This document shows, one piece after another, positions 1-6,468 of a stretch of 10,311 nucleotides of DNA. The stretch spans positions 1 through 10,311 of the forward strand of contig JAHWKH010000052.1 in assembly GCA_019347995.1 (NCBI GenBank), given 5' to 3'. Made by a program: the position numbers and the translations under genes. Position 1 is the stretch's first letter, and every line of letters begins with the position of its first letter. This DNA comes from Gemmatimonadota bacterium. GTDB taxonomy: Bacteria > Gemmatimonadota > Gemmatimonadetes > Longimicrobiales > UBA6960. Under the pieces are notes generated by a model that made no database searches, was not told the DNA's origin, and worked only from the letters and a program-made list of their open reading frames with translations.

Positions 1-1448
1 TGAACCTGCTACGCGTCTCCGACGCCGAGGGGCTGGAGCGCGAGGTGCGGGAGACCGCGGGGCGCCTGCCGGAAGGCGCGTGGATTGTGGGCGGCATGTG
101 GGGCGCGTACGAACAGTGGGCCGAGGGCTCCACCGGGCGCGAGGGCGAGGAGGGGCGGGCCGCCGGGACGTTCCGGCCGGACCGCTCGGTGATCGACGCC
201 GCATCCCCCTCGAACCCCGCGCTGCTCTGGAACTTCGACCGCTCCCAGTACCTGGCCAACGCGGCCGCCCTGGAGGCCGCCGGGGCCGACTGCGCGTGGG
301 AGGGCGTGGAGTGCGTCGGGGGCGAGGCCACGGGCCGCGTCTCGCAGGCCGCCGCCGACCGCATCCGCCGGGCCATCCCCGCCAAGCCCATGACGCAGAA
401 GCTCCTGGAGGCGAAGGCGGCTCTCGCCGATCTGGCCCAGCACGGCGTCACCACCTTCTTCGACATCACGCCTCCCGACCAGGTGGCGGTCTACGAGGCG
501 CTGCGGGACAGCGGCGAGCTGACGGCCCGGGTGAACATGCGCATGGTCCTGGACACGTGGGACGAGATGCGCCACACCGGGATCGTGGAGGGCTTCGGCG
601 ACGACTGGATCCGGTATCAGGGCCTCAAAGGCTTCGTGGACGGCATCATGGGCAACTCCAGCGCCCGCTTCTACGAGCCCTACCTGACCACCGGCGTGCC
701 CGGCGAGTGGCGCGACGAAGGGAACACGGGCCATGTGACGGACCAGGGGTCGGGCATGGAGCCCACCGGCAACATGGAGCGCCTCGTGTTCGGCGCCGAC
801 TCCGCGGGCTTCAACCCCAGGGTCCACGCCATCGGCGACTTCGCCATCGACTCGATCCTGGACATCTTCGAGAAGGTGATGGAGGTGAACGGCCCCCGGC
901 CGGAGCGCCGCTTCGGCATCATCCACAACCAGGTGATCCGCGGCCCCGAGACGGCGCGGCGCCAGGCCGAGATGGGCATCATCGCCGAGATGCAGCCCTA
1001 CCACACCATCGACGACATGCGCTGGATGGAGGAGCGCATCGGCGAGCGGGGGCGGTGGGCGTACGCGTTCAGGACCCTGGACGAGGCCGGCGTCCTTCTG
1101 TCCTTCGGCAGCGACTGGCCCGGCACCAACGCCGCCTGGTACACGGTCAACCCGCTCCAGGGGATGTACGCCGCCGTGACGCGCGAGACGCTGGACGGCA
1201 CGCCGGCCGGGGGATGGTATCCCGAGGAGAAGATCGACGTCGAGACGGCCCTGCGCGCCTACACGGTGAACAACGCGTGGGTGGCGGGCGAGGAGGACGA
1301 GAAGGGGCGCATCAAGGAAGGCTTCCTGGCCGATCTGGCGGTCCTGGACGCCAATCCCTTCGAGATCGATCCGCGGGCGCTCAAGGACGTGGAGGTGGTC
1401 CTGACGGTGGTGGACGGAAGGGTGGTGTTCGAGCGCCCGAGCACGTAG
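1..1448 (+). CDS. YtcJ-like amidohydrolase (amidohydrolase_3 family), 5'-partial
   Basis: The reading frame is open from base 3 to the TAG stop at 1446-1448, giving 481 visible residues; the start lies upstream of the window. A GTG at 45 exists, but the family fold clearly begins earlier, so it is not the start. Family motifs appear in order: GVTTFFD (444-464), the DGIMGNSSA segment (about 640-666), HAIGD (His codon 825-827), IIHNQ (His 924-926), FGSDWPG (Asp 1113-1115), and a closing metallo-dependent hydrolase tail KGRIKEGFLADLAVLD...VVLTVVDGRVVFE. These three residues are probably metal or catalytic ligands; the N-terminal HxH pair and any signal peptide are off-window. The family hydrolyses amide or C-N bonds of varied, often unknown substrates, so none is assigned. 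Oddity: the usual D-x-H-x-x-x-x-N motif reads FDRSQYLAN (234-260), with Ser at the His position. Family assignment is firm; substrate unknown. Confidence 0.9.
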   Translation, partial: NLLRVSDAEGLEREVRETAGRLPEGAWIVGGMWGAYEQWAEGSTGREGEEGRAAGTFRPDRSVIDAASPSNPALLWNFDRSQYLANAAALEAAGADCAWEGVECVGGEATGRVSQAAADRIRRAIPAKPMTQKLLEAKAALADLAQHGVTTFFDITPPDQVAVYEALRDSGELTARVNMRMVLDTWDEMRHTGIVEGFGDDWIRYQGLKGFVDGIMGNSSARFYEPYLTTGVPGEWRDEGNTGHVTDQGSGMEPTGNMERLVFGADSAGFNPRVHAIGDFAIDSILDIFEKVMEVNGPRPERRFGIIHNQVIRGPETARRQAEMGIIAEMQPYHTIDDMRWMEERIGERGRWAYAFRTLDEAGVLLSFGSDWPGTNAAWYTVNPLQGMYAAVTRETLDGTPAGGWYPEEKIDVETALRAYTVNNAWVAGEEDEKGRIKEGFLADLAVLDANPFEIDPRALKDVEVVLTVVDGRVVFERPST

Positions 1449-1496
1449 TGGTGTGGCCCCCTCGGTGCTGAACGGGACTTCCGCGCCACACCACTA
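1446..1496. repeat. Perfect 12-bp inverted repeat at the amidohydrolase stop codon
   Basis: TAGTGGTGTGGC at 1446-1457 is exactly reverse-complemented by GCCACACCACTA at 1485-1496, leaving a 27-nt loop (1458-1484). The first three bases of the left arm are the gene's TAG stop. The RNA could form a 12-bp stem. No T tract follows (next bases GAGAGACG), so it is not a standard intrinsic terminator. It may be a 3'-end stabilising hairpin, a bidirectional terminator, or a copy of a dispersed palindromic element; only one copy is present here. Confidence 0.8.
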
Positions 1497-1634
1497 GAGA
1501 GACGTCCCTGCCGCGCCTTCCCGGCGACCCTCCGGCACATCCCGGGGTACGGGGCGCGGAGAGCGGACGCCGGTTCGCCGGTGCGCCCTGGCTTCCGGGT
1601 CGATACCGGGCCCACGAACACGAGGATGGACGGC

Positions 1635-2117
1635 ATGATGGAGACGAGGACGGGGCCGAGGCTCGGTGGAACGCTGCTCTTCCTGGCGCTCACGGCGGTG
1701 GGCGGCTGCAGGGATGGTCCCACGGAGCCCCAGCCCATCGAAGACACGGTCTTCGCCGACGCCCTGGGGATCGACCTGGCCCAGTTCACCCGCCTCGAAA
1801 GCGGCGTCTACATCCGCGATGTGGTGACGGGGGACGGGGAGGAGGCGGGGGTGGGATCCATGCCCGTCGTGGAGATCGAGGGCTGGCGCCGCGACGGAAG
1901 CATCCTCCAGCAGCGGATCGTCTTCGGCGACGAGCCCAACGAGACGTTCACGCTCGGAGGCGGCGGCGTCATCCCCGGCTTCGACCACGCCATCCGGGGC
2001 ATGCGGGTGGGCGGGATCCGCATTGCCATCCTCCCGGCAGAGCTGGCCTACGGGGACGCGGTCCTGGTGTTCGAGATCGAGCTGCTGGAGCTGCTGGAGC
2101 CGCAGGAAGGCACCTGA
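1635..2117 (+). CDS. FKBP-type peptidyl-prolyl isomerase-like lipoprotein
   Basis: From ATG 1635 the product is 160 residues. The start was chosen because AGGA at 1623-1626 lies 8 nt upstream. It also gives a compact lipoprotein signal: MMETRTGPR n-region, hydrophobic LGGTLLFLALTAV, and lipobox VGGC with Cys25. ATG 1626, ATG 1638 and GTG 1581 are alternatives. After a Pro/Glu-rich linker, residues about 56-154 read as an FKBP domain: GDGEEAGVGS, WRRDG, FTLGGGGVIPGFDHAIRGMRVGG, LPAELAYG, LVFEIELLEL. FKBPs catalyse cis/trans prolyl isomerisation, here probably on a membrane surface. Oddities: the strand after AYG runs directly into LVFEIEL, so the usual 80s loop (GxxGxIPPNA type) is missing. 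The YTG and FD positions of the active site are IEG and LQ, so activity is doubtful. It forms its own unit ending in the terminator at 2162-2193. Confidence 0.85.
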   Translation: MMETRTGPRLGGTLLFLALTAVGGCRDGPTEPQPIEDTVFADALGIDLAQFTRLESGVYIRDVVTGDGEEAGVGSMPVVEIEGWRRDGSILQQRIVFGDEPNETFTLGGGGVIPGFDHAIRGMRVGGIRIAILPAELAYGDAVLVFEIELLELLEPQEGT

Positions 2118-2124
2118 GGGACGA

Positions 2125-2146
2125 CCGCAGCGGCATCCGCCTGCGG
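2125..2146 (+). other. RNA hairpin downstream of the FKBP gene
   Basis: CCGCAGCGG (2125-2133) pairs with CCGC (2137-2140) and TGCGG (2142-2146) around a CAT loop. This makes a 9-bp stem with one bulged C at 2141. It begins 7 nt after the FKBP stop and has no T tract. It may protect the mRNA 3' end or assist the terminator that follows. Confidence 0.5.
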
Positions 2147-2161
2147 CCGGGGTGACGACGG

Positions 2162-2193
2162 AGGGCGGTCCCGCGGGGGGGCCGCCCTTTCTT
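2162..2193 (+). terminator. Rho-independent terminator of the FKBP lipoprotein gene
   Basis: AGGGCGGTCCC (2162-2172) pairs with GGGGCCGCCCT (2178-2188), an 11-bp stem with one T-G wobble and a 5-nt loop (GCGGG). TTTCTT follows immediately (2188-2193). It lies about 45 nt after the FKBP stop and upstream of the padR control region, isolating the two transcription units. Confidence 0.85.
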
Positions 2194-2208
2194 CGCGTCC
2201 GCCCCTTC

Positions 2209-2260
2209 CCATTGACATGTCAGGGGAGCTCCGCGCACATTCCCCCTGACATCTTAGGGG
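2209..2260. promoter_or_regulatory. Tandem imperfect palindromes upstream of padR (candidate PadR operators)
   Basis: Two 18-bp sites, CCATTGACATGTCAGGGG (2209-2226) and CCCCTGACATCTTAGGGG (2243-2260), match at 14 of 18 positions and repeat at a 34-bp pitch. Their inner halves form a 10-bp inverted repeat, ATGTCAGGGG (2217-2226) against CCCCTGACAT (2243-2252). The first contains the perfect palindrome TGACATGTCA (2213-2222). PadR operators commonly carry ATGT/ACAT dyads, so autoregulation of padR and the permease is likely. The assignment to PadR is inferred from position and motif type. Confidence 0.6.
2212..2241 (+). promoter_or_regulatory. Possible sigma70-type promoter of the padR-ADOP operon
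   Basis: A perfect TTGACA -35 box (2212-2217) is followed after 18 bp by a poor -10 (CACATT, 2236-2241). The -35 lies inside the upstream operator, so repressor binding would block polymerase. The weak -10 keeps confidence low; the start site may differ. Confidence 0.35.
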
Positions 2261-2280
2261 AATAGAACGGGAGCCGCACA

Positions 2281-2622
2281 GTGGCACGCATGGACATCCT
2301 CCAGGGCACGCTGGACGTGCTCGTCCTCCGGACGATCTCCGGGGGCTCGAAGCACGGCTATCAGATCGCGCGCGCCATCAAGGCGCTCTCGGCGGAGGTG
2401 CTCCAGGTGGAGGAAGGAGCCCTCTATCCGGCGCTCCACCGCCTGGAGGAGAGGGGTTGCGTGGTCTCGCGCTGGGGACGCTCCGAGAACAAGCGGCGCG
2501 CCAAGTTCTACGAGCTCACCGAGGAGGGAAGGCTCGCCCTGGCGCGGGAGGCCCGGAGCTGGGACGCCTACGCCGAGGCGGTGGGACGGGTGCTGGCCGA
2601 GGCGCCGCGGGACGCGACATGA
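2281..2622 (+). CDS. PadR family transcriptional regulator
   Basis: GTG start with GGGAG at 2269-2273, 7 nt upstream; 113 residues, normal for a short PadR (subfamily s1) protein. ATG 2290 is an alternative, but the MARMDILQGTLDVLVL start matches the family N-terminus. The winged helix shows the standard marks: QGTLDVLVLRTI (residues 8-19), KHGYQIARAI (24-33), the recognition segment EEGALYPALHRLEERG (44-59), and the wing with RRAKFYELTEEGR (72-84). A short C-terminal helix serves for dimerisation. PadR proteins are dimeric DNA-binding repressors. Members paired with ADOP permeases are presumed to control them; the effector is unknown. The stop overlaps the permease start (ATGA), so the two are translationally coupled, and tandem dyads lie just upstream. 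Confidence 0.95.
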   Translation: MARMDILQGTLDVLVLRTISGGSKHGYQIARAIKALSAEVLQVEEGALYPALHRLEERGCVVSRWGRSENKRRAKFYELTEEGRLALAREARSWDAYAEAVGRVLAEAPRDAT

Positions 2623-5237
2623 GGCCGAAAGACCTGTGGCGGGGACTCGGGACGGGGCGGGGAAGGGGCGCGGCCAGGCGGGACGTGGAGGCGGAGCTGG
2701 AGGCGCACCTGGCGCACCGCGTCGACGACCTCGTGGCCGACGGTCTCGATCCCGCCGCCGCCCGCGCCCGGGCCGAGGCCGAGTTCGGCGACGTGGACCA
2801 CATCCGCGAGGCCTGCCTGCGGCGTCGCGAAGGCCGGCTCCGCCGCGACCGCCGCGCCGGGGCGTGGGAAGCCGCGCGCCGGGACGTCGCCCACGCGTTC
2901 AGACAGCTCCGGCGCAACCCCGGATTCGCGGCGGTGGTGATCCTCACCCTCACCGTGGGCATCGGCGCCACCACCACCATCGCCAGCGTGGTGCACGCCG
3001 TCGTGCTCGCCCCCCTCCCGTTCGAGGATCCGGACCGCCTGGTCATCGTGAAGGAAGTGACGCCTGCGGGGGAGGACTTCTCGGTCTCCCACCCCACCTT
3101 CCTGGACTGGCGCCGCGAGGCCGCCAGCTTCGCGTCCATGGGGGCGTTCACGGGCTGGAGCTTCACCCTGACGGGGCGGGGGGAGCCCCGGTCGGTCTTC
3201 GCGTACGGCGCCAGTGCGACGCTGCTGCCGACGCTGGGCGTCGAGCCGCTCCTGGGACGCGGCATCCTCGCGGAGGAGGACGTGGCCGGTGAGCCGGCCG
3301 CGGTGGTGGTGCTGGGACACTCCCTGTGGCAGAGCGCGTTCGGCGCCGATCGGGGCGTGCTCGGGACCGACGTGGTGCTGGGCGGCCGCGCCCACCGCGT
3401 GGTCGGCGTGCTCCCGCCGGGCCTCTCCTTCCTGGGCGACGCCGACCTCCTGGTGCCGCTGGGCGCCAGCCCCGCCTCGAGCCGCGACGACGCCGACCTG
3501 GACGTGATGGCGCGCCTCGCCCCGGGCGCGAGCGTCGCGGCGGCCCGAGCGGAGATGGAGGCGCTGGCCGATCGACTGGGCGAGCTCCATCCGGTGGACC
3601 TGGGATGGGGCGCGCGCGTGACGCCGCTGCGCGACGCGCTGGTGGGGGAGGCGGTCCGCCGCGCGGGCTGGGTGCTGGTGGGCGCGGCGGCGCTGCTCCT
3701 GCTCATCGCGTGCGTCAACGTCTCGAACGTGCTCATGGCCCGCGCCTCCACGCGCCGCTCCGAGATGGGCGTGCGCGCCGCCCTGGGAGCCGGCCGCGGA
3801 CGCATGGTGCGCATGCTCCTCACCGAGAGCGCGGTGCTGGCCGCGGTGGGAGGCGCGCTGGGCCTGGCCCTGACGCGACTGGCGCTCCCGGCCGTGAAGG
3901 CGCTGGGGGCCGGTCGGGTGCCGAGGCTGGACCAGGCGGAGGTCAGCCCGCTGGTCATGGCGACGTGCGGGGCTGCGATCCTCCTGGCGACGACCATCTT
4001 CGGCATGGCTCCCGCACTGGAGCTGGGCCGGAGCCCCGCCCCCCGTGGCGAGCGGGGCGGGACCGGCTCCGGCGGGCGCCTGCGCTCCGGGCTGGTGGCG
4101 GGCCAGATCGCCCTCTCCCTGGCCCTCCTGCTGGGCACGGGTCTGCTGGTGCGCTCCTTCGCCCGACTTGCCGCCGTGGACCCGGGATTCGCGTCCGAAG
4201 GCCGCCTCACCACCCGCCTGGCGCTGACGGGCTCCTACTCCCCCGACGAGCGCCGCGCGCTCATGCGCGAGGTCCTGGACGCGGTGGAGGCCCTGCCAGA
4301 GGTGGAGCGGGCGGGCGCCACCGCGGTCCATCCGTTCAGCGGTTACAACCTCGCCAACTTCGCCGCGCGGGAGGACCGCATGCCCGCGGACGCCCGCGAC
4401 TTCCTCCCCATCGCGTGGCGCGTGGTCACCCCGGGCCTGGTGGAGACGTTGGGCATGCGGGTCCTGGCGGGCCGCACGTTCGAGCCCGGCTCCCCGGGCG
4501 AGGGCGAGGTCCTGATCACCGAGACGCTGGCGCGGGCCCTGTGGCCCGAGGGTGGGGCGGTGGGCAGCACGCTGGTGTGGGGCGATCCCTCCGGCTCGCA
4601 TCTCACCGTCGTGGGGGTGGTGGCGGACCTGCGCGATCGTGAGCTCCAGGCCGATCCGTCCCCCATGATCCTGCGCTCCTACGAGGAGATTCCGTGGGCG
4701 GTGATGACCGTGGTGGCGCGGGTGCGGGGTCGGCCGGAGTCGGCGGCGGGCGGGATGCGCGCGGCGATCCGGGCGGCCGTGCCCGGACTGGCGGTCCCGG
4801 AGATCGAGCCGCTGGCTGGCCGGCTCCGCAGCGCGGTGGCAGGACCGCGCTTCAACGCCGTCCTGCTGGGCACCTTCGCGGCGACCGGGCTGCTCCTGGC
4901 GCTCATCGGGGTCTACGGGGTGACGTCCTTCGGCGTGAGCCGCCGCCGGCGGGAGATCGGCATCCGGCTGGCGCTGGGCGGCGATCCCGGGGGGATCCGC
5001 CGCATGGTGGTGCGCCACAGCGTGGGGATCGGGCTCGCCGGCGTGGCCGCCGGGGTCGTCCTGGGTGCGGCGGTCGCGCAGGGACTGTCCGGGCTGCTCT
5101 TCCAGACCGGTGCCGGGGACCCGCTCATTTGGATCGTGGCGCCGACGGCGCTCCTCCTGGCGACGGTGGCCGCGGCGTGGATCCCCGCCCGGCGGGCGAC
5201 GCGGGTGGCGCCCCGGGAGGTGCTGGGATCGGAGTAG
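2619..5237 (+). CDS. ADOP family permease (MacB/FtsX-like duplicated orphan permease)
   Basis: ATG 2619 overlaps the padR stop; the open frame extends further upstream, but that part is padR read in another frame. 872 residues, the usual ADOP length. Residues about 20-70 form the ADOP prefix domain (DVEAELEAHLAHRVDDL...FGDVDHIREAC), then RQLRRNPGFAAVVILTLTVGIGA leads into TM1 (about 103-130). A MacB-type periplasmic domain follows, then an FtsX block with TM2-TM4 (about 351-375, 400-425, 445-468). TM5 (about 489-514) opens the second periplasmic domain, and TM6-TM8 (about 745-770, 800-828, 835-858) close the second FtsX block, ending ARRATRVAPREVLGSE. It is thus a fused pair of MacB-like halves in the inner membrane. 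MacB/FtsX proteins are mechanotransmitters driven by an ATPase. None is encoded here, as the 'orphan' name implies, so substrate and energy source are unknown. Confidence 0.93.
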   Translation: MRPKDLWRGLGTGRGRGAARRDVEAELEAHLAHRVDDLVADGLDPAAARARAEAEFGDVDHIREACLRRREGRLRRDRRAGAWEAARRDVAHAFRQLRRNPGFAAVVILTLTVGIGATTTIASVVHAVVLAPLPFEDPDRLVIVKEVTPAGEDFSVSHPTFLDWRREAASFASMGAFTGWSFTLTGRGEPRSVFAYGASATLLPTLGVEPLLGRGILAEEDVAGEPAAVVVLGHSLWQSAFGADRGVLGTDVVLGGRAHRVVGVLPPGLSFLGDADLLVPLGASPASSRDDADLDVMARLAPGASVAAARAEMEALADRLGELHPVDLGWGARVTPLRDALVGEAVRRAGWVLVGAAALLLLIACVNVSNVLMARASTRRSEMGVRAALGAGRGRMVRMLLTESAVLAAVGGALGLALTRLALPAVKALGAGRVPRLDQAEVSPLVMATCGAAILLATTIFGMAPALELGRSPAPRGERGGTGSGGRLRSGLVAGQIALSLALLLGTGLLVRSFARLAAVDPGFASEGRLTTRLALTGSYSPDERRALMREVLDAVEALPEVERAGATAVHPFSGYNLANFAAREDRMPADARDFLPIAWRVVTPGLVETLGMRVLAGRTFEPGSPGEGEVLITETLARALWPEGGAVGSTLVWGDPSGSHLTVVGVVADLRDRELQADPSPMILRSYEEIPWAVMTVVARVRGRPESAAGGMRAAIRAAVPGLAVPEIEPLAGRLRSAVAGPRFNAVLLGTFAATGLLLALIGVYGVTSFGVSRRRREIGIRLALGGDPGGIRRMVVRHSVGIGLAGVAAGVVLGAAVAQGLSGLLFQTGAGDPLIWIVAPTALLLATVAAAWIPARRATRVAPREVLGSE

Positions 5238-5261
5238 AAGCGGATCGGCGACCGGCGGGCC

Positions 5262-5816
5262 CTACATCCGGGGGAGCGTCACGCCCGTCTGGTTCTGGTA
5301 CTTGCCCTGGCGGTCGGCGTACGCCACCTCGGGCTCCTCGTCCCCCTCGAAGAACAGGAGCTGCGCGATTCCCTCGCCCGCGTAGATCTTGGCGGGCAGG
5401 GGCGTCGTGTTGCTGATCTCCAGTGTGAGATAGCCCTCCCAGGCGGGCTCCAGGGGGGTCACGTTCACCACGATGCCGCAGCGCGCGTACGTCGATTTCC
5501 CCACGCAGATGGCCAGGACGTTGCGCGGAATCCGGAAATATTCCTCCGTGCGCGCCAGGGCGAAGGAGTTGGGCGGCACGATGCAGTGGTCGCCCTCCAC
5601 GTCCACGAAGGAGCGGGGGTCGAAGTTCTTCGGATCGACCACCACGCTGTGGACGTTCGTGAAGACCTTGAACTCCGGTGAGACCCGGATGTCGTAGCCG
5701 TAGGACGAGAGGCCGTAGCTGATCCGGCCCTCGCGCACCTGCCCGTCCTCGAACGGCTCGATCATGCCGGTCTCGCGGCACATCCTCCGGATCCACCTGT
5801 CGCACTTGATCGGCAT
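5262..5816 (-). CDS. dcd: dCTP deaminase
   Basis: Minus-strand ATG at 5816-5814, TAG stop at 5264-5262; 184 residues, normal for Dcd (about 185-195). The open frame runs further upstream, but [12 protein letters not shown] matches the conserved N-terminus; no strong Shine-Dalgarno precedes it. Dcd converts dCTP to dUTP and ammonia as a cytosolic homotrimer, feeding dTMP synthesis through dUTPase; some homologues are bifunctional and release dUMP. Motifs: SSYGYDIRV (37-45), GKSTYARCG (106-114) with catalytic Ser108 and Arg112, [11 protein letters not shown] (118-128), [21 protein letters not shown] (131-151) with the general-base Glu133, and a C-terminal [11 protein letters not shown] lid. All expected residues are present. 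Whether it is mono- or bifunctional cannot be read by eye. It converges on the permease gene (24-bp gap) and diverges from nuoA. Confidence 0.95.
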   Translation of the reverse strand: MPIKCDRWIRRMCRETGMIEPFEDGQVREGRISYGLSSYGYDIRVSPEFKVFTNVHSVVVDPKNFDPRSFVDVEGDHCIVPPNSFALARTEEYFRIPRNVLAICVGKSTYARCGIVVNVTPLEPAWEGYLTLEISNTTPLPAKIYAGEGIAQLLFFEGDEEPEVAYADRQGKYQNQTGVTLPRM

Positions 5817-5919
5817 CGCGCTCGGGTCGCCTGGGGTTCGTGCTCGACATCTCCGCAGGGGCGTCCCGGCCCTCGTCGCGGCACCGGAACGCCCCCCGGA
5901 AGGGAGGGTATTGGCCGCC

Positions 5920-5949
5920 AAGATAGACCCCGTTCGACGGCGGGGGCAA
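5920..5949 (-). promoter_or_regulatory. Possible dcd promoter
   Basis: Read on the minus strand, TTGCCC (5949-5944) and TATCTT (5925-5920) are separated by 18 bp; each matches the sigma70 consensus at 4 of 6 positions. Transcription would begin near 5913, giving a leader of about 97 nt. It is the most AT-rich minus-strand stretch in the gap, but the match is modest. Confidence 0.35.
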
Positions 5950-5989
5950 ACGCGGCCGGAAGGGCGGCGGAGGGGATCCGCAACCTGCC

Positions 5990-6019
5990 TTGACACCCTT
6001 CCGAACGCCCGGATACATT
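5990..6019 (+). promoter_or_regulatory. Candidate promoter of the nuo operon
   Basis: A perfect TTGACA (5990-5995) and TACATT (6014-6019, 4 of 6 matches) are separated by 18 bp. They stand in a locally AT-richer stretch ahead of nuoA. Transcription would start near 6026, giving a leader of about 86 nt. The -10 lies within a CCGGA-N5-TCCGG dyad (6009-6023), which could be an operator. Confidence 0.6.
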
Positions 6020-6033
6020 CCGGCCGCCCACAA

Positions 6034-6047
6034 GTGACATATTTCAC
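6034..6047. promoter_or_regulatory. GTGA-N6-TCAC dyad downstream of the nuo promoter
   Basis: GTGA (6034-6037) and TCAC (6044-6047) flank CATATT. This is the core of the CRP-type site (TGTGA-N6-TCACA), although the left arm lacks the outer T. It would lie at about +8 to +21 from the predicted start, a position suited to repression or to an alternative promoter. A CRP/FNR-superfamily regulator is a guess from the dyad alone. Confidence 0.4.
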
Positions 6048-6111
6048 AAGCGCCCTTCCGCGCGGTCGTTCAGCGGCTCCGGGGGAGGGCGGGACGGACC
6101 ACCGGGGCCAC

Positions 6112-6468
6112 ATGTCGGGAGCCTACATCCCGCTTCTCATCCTGTTCGGAATCTCCGCGGCCCAGGCCGTCGGGATGGTCGTGGCGAGCCACGTGCTGAG
6201 CCCGACGCGCAGGACGCCCCAGAAGGACATGCCCTACGAGTCGGGCATGATCCCCCTGGGCGACACGCGCGCCCGTTTCTCGGTGAAGTTCTACATGGTG
6301 GCCATCAGCTTCATCGTCTTCGATCTGGAGACGATCTTCCTCCTTCCCTGGGCCGTGGAGATGCGCGACCTCGGATGGGGGCCGTTCATGGCCGTGCTGC
6401 TGTTCGTGGTCGTCCTCGCCGTCGGGCTCCTGTACGAATGGAAGAAGGGAGGCCTGGAGTGGGACTAG
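6112..6468 (+). CDS. nuoA: NADH-quinone oxidoreductase subunit A
   Basis: ATG 6112 gives 118 residues, the normal size; the frame is open upstream but lacks family similarity there. The Shine-Dalgarno is weak (GGGG, 6104-6107). NuoA (ND3 homologue) is a membrane subunit of complex I at the junction with the peripheral arm, beside the quinone chamber. Three TM helices are visible: residues 5-28, 59-82 and 90-109. The matrix-facing loop carries [10 protein letters not shown] (41-50); Ser44 occupies the place of the ND3 switch cysteine, as also in E. coli. TM2 has [21 protein letters not shown] (60-80) with the conserved acidic pair Asp71 and Glu73. It is the first gene of the operon, 295 bp from the divergent dcd, and its 3' end overlaps nuoB by 10 nt. 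Confidence 0.96.
   Translation: MSGAYIPLLILFGISAAQAVGMVVASHVLSPTRRTPQKDMPYESGMIPLGDTRARFSVKFYMVAISFIVFDLETIFLLPWAVEMRDLGWGPFMAVLLFVVVLAVGLLYEWKKGGLEWD
6446..6452 (+). promoter_or_regulatory. Shine-Dalgarno that fixes the nuoB start
   Basis: AGGGAGG at 6446-6452, inside the end of nuoA, lies 6 nt before GTG 6459. This is the strongest ribosome-binding site noticed in the nuo operon. It supports the GTG start and the 10-nt overlap with nuoA. Confidence 0.7.

Larger units (their letters stand above)
5897..6060. repeat. Four copies of CGGAAGGG in the dcd-nuoA divergent region
   Basis: CGGAAGGG occurs at 5897-5904 and 5957-5964, and in inverted orientation (CCCTTCCG) at 5996-6003 and 6053-6060. 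The second and fourth extend to a 10-bp inverted repeat (5957-5966 against 6051-6060). The third sits between the -35 and -10 of the candidate nuo promoter. The only other copy I noticed is inside the amidohydrolase gene (1415-1422). They may be binding sites for a shared regulator or simply biased composition. Confidence 0.55.

Noticed and set aside
1568..1583. Small CGCCGG-TTCG-CCGGTG hairpin ahead of the FKBP gene
   Set aside because: A 6-bp stem with one wobble is common by chance at this GC content and has no evident link to the chosen start.
2457..2618. Upstream extension of the permease frame into padR
   Set aside because: This stretch is padR read in another frame. The permease prefix domain begins after ATG 2619, which gives the classic ATGA overlap.
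2568..5018. Minus-strand open frame of 816 codons opposite the permease
   Set aside because: The plus-strand frame encodes a clear ADOP permease with expected domains. The antisense product is a His/Arg/Gly-rich translation without any family motif, as expected from G/C-biased third positions.
5238..5261. Possible bidirectional terminator between the permease and dcd
   Set aside because: I found no convincing stem in this 24-bp gap; termination probably occurs within the opposing genes or by Rho.
5817..6113. Upstream extension of the dcd frame (minus strand)
   Set aside because: The added residues are Arg/Pro-rich and unlike Dcd. The conserved N-terminus begins at the ATG ending at 5816, and the stretch contains the divergent promoters.
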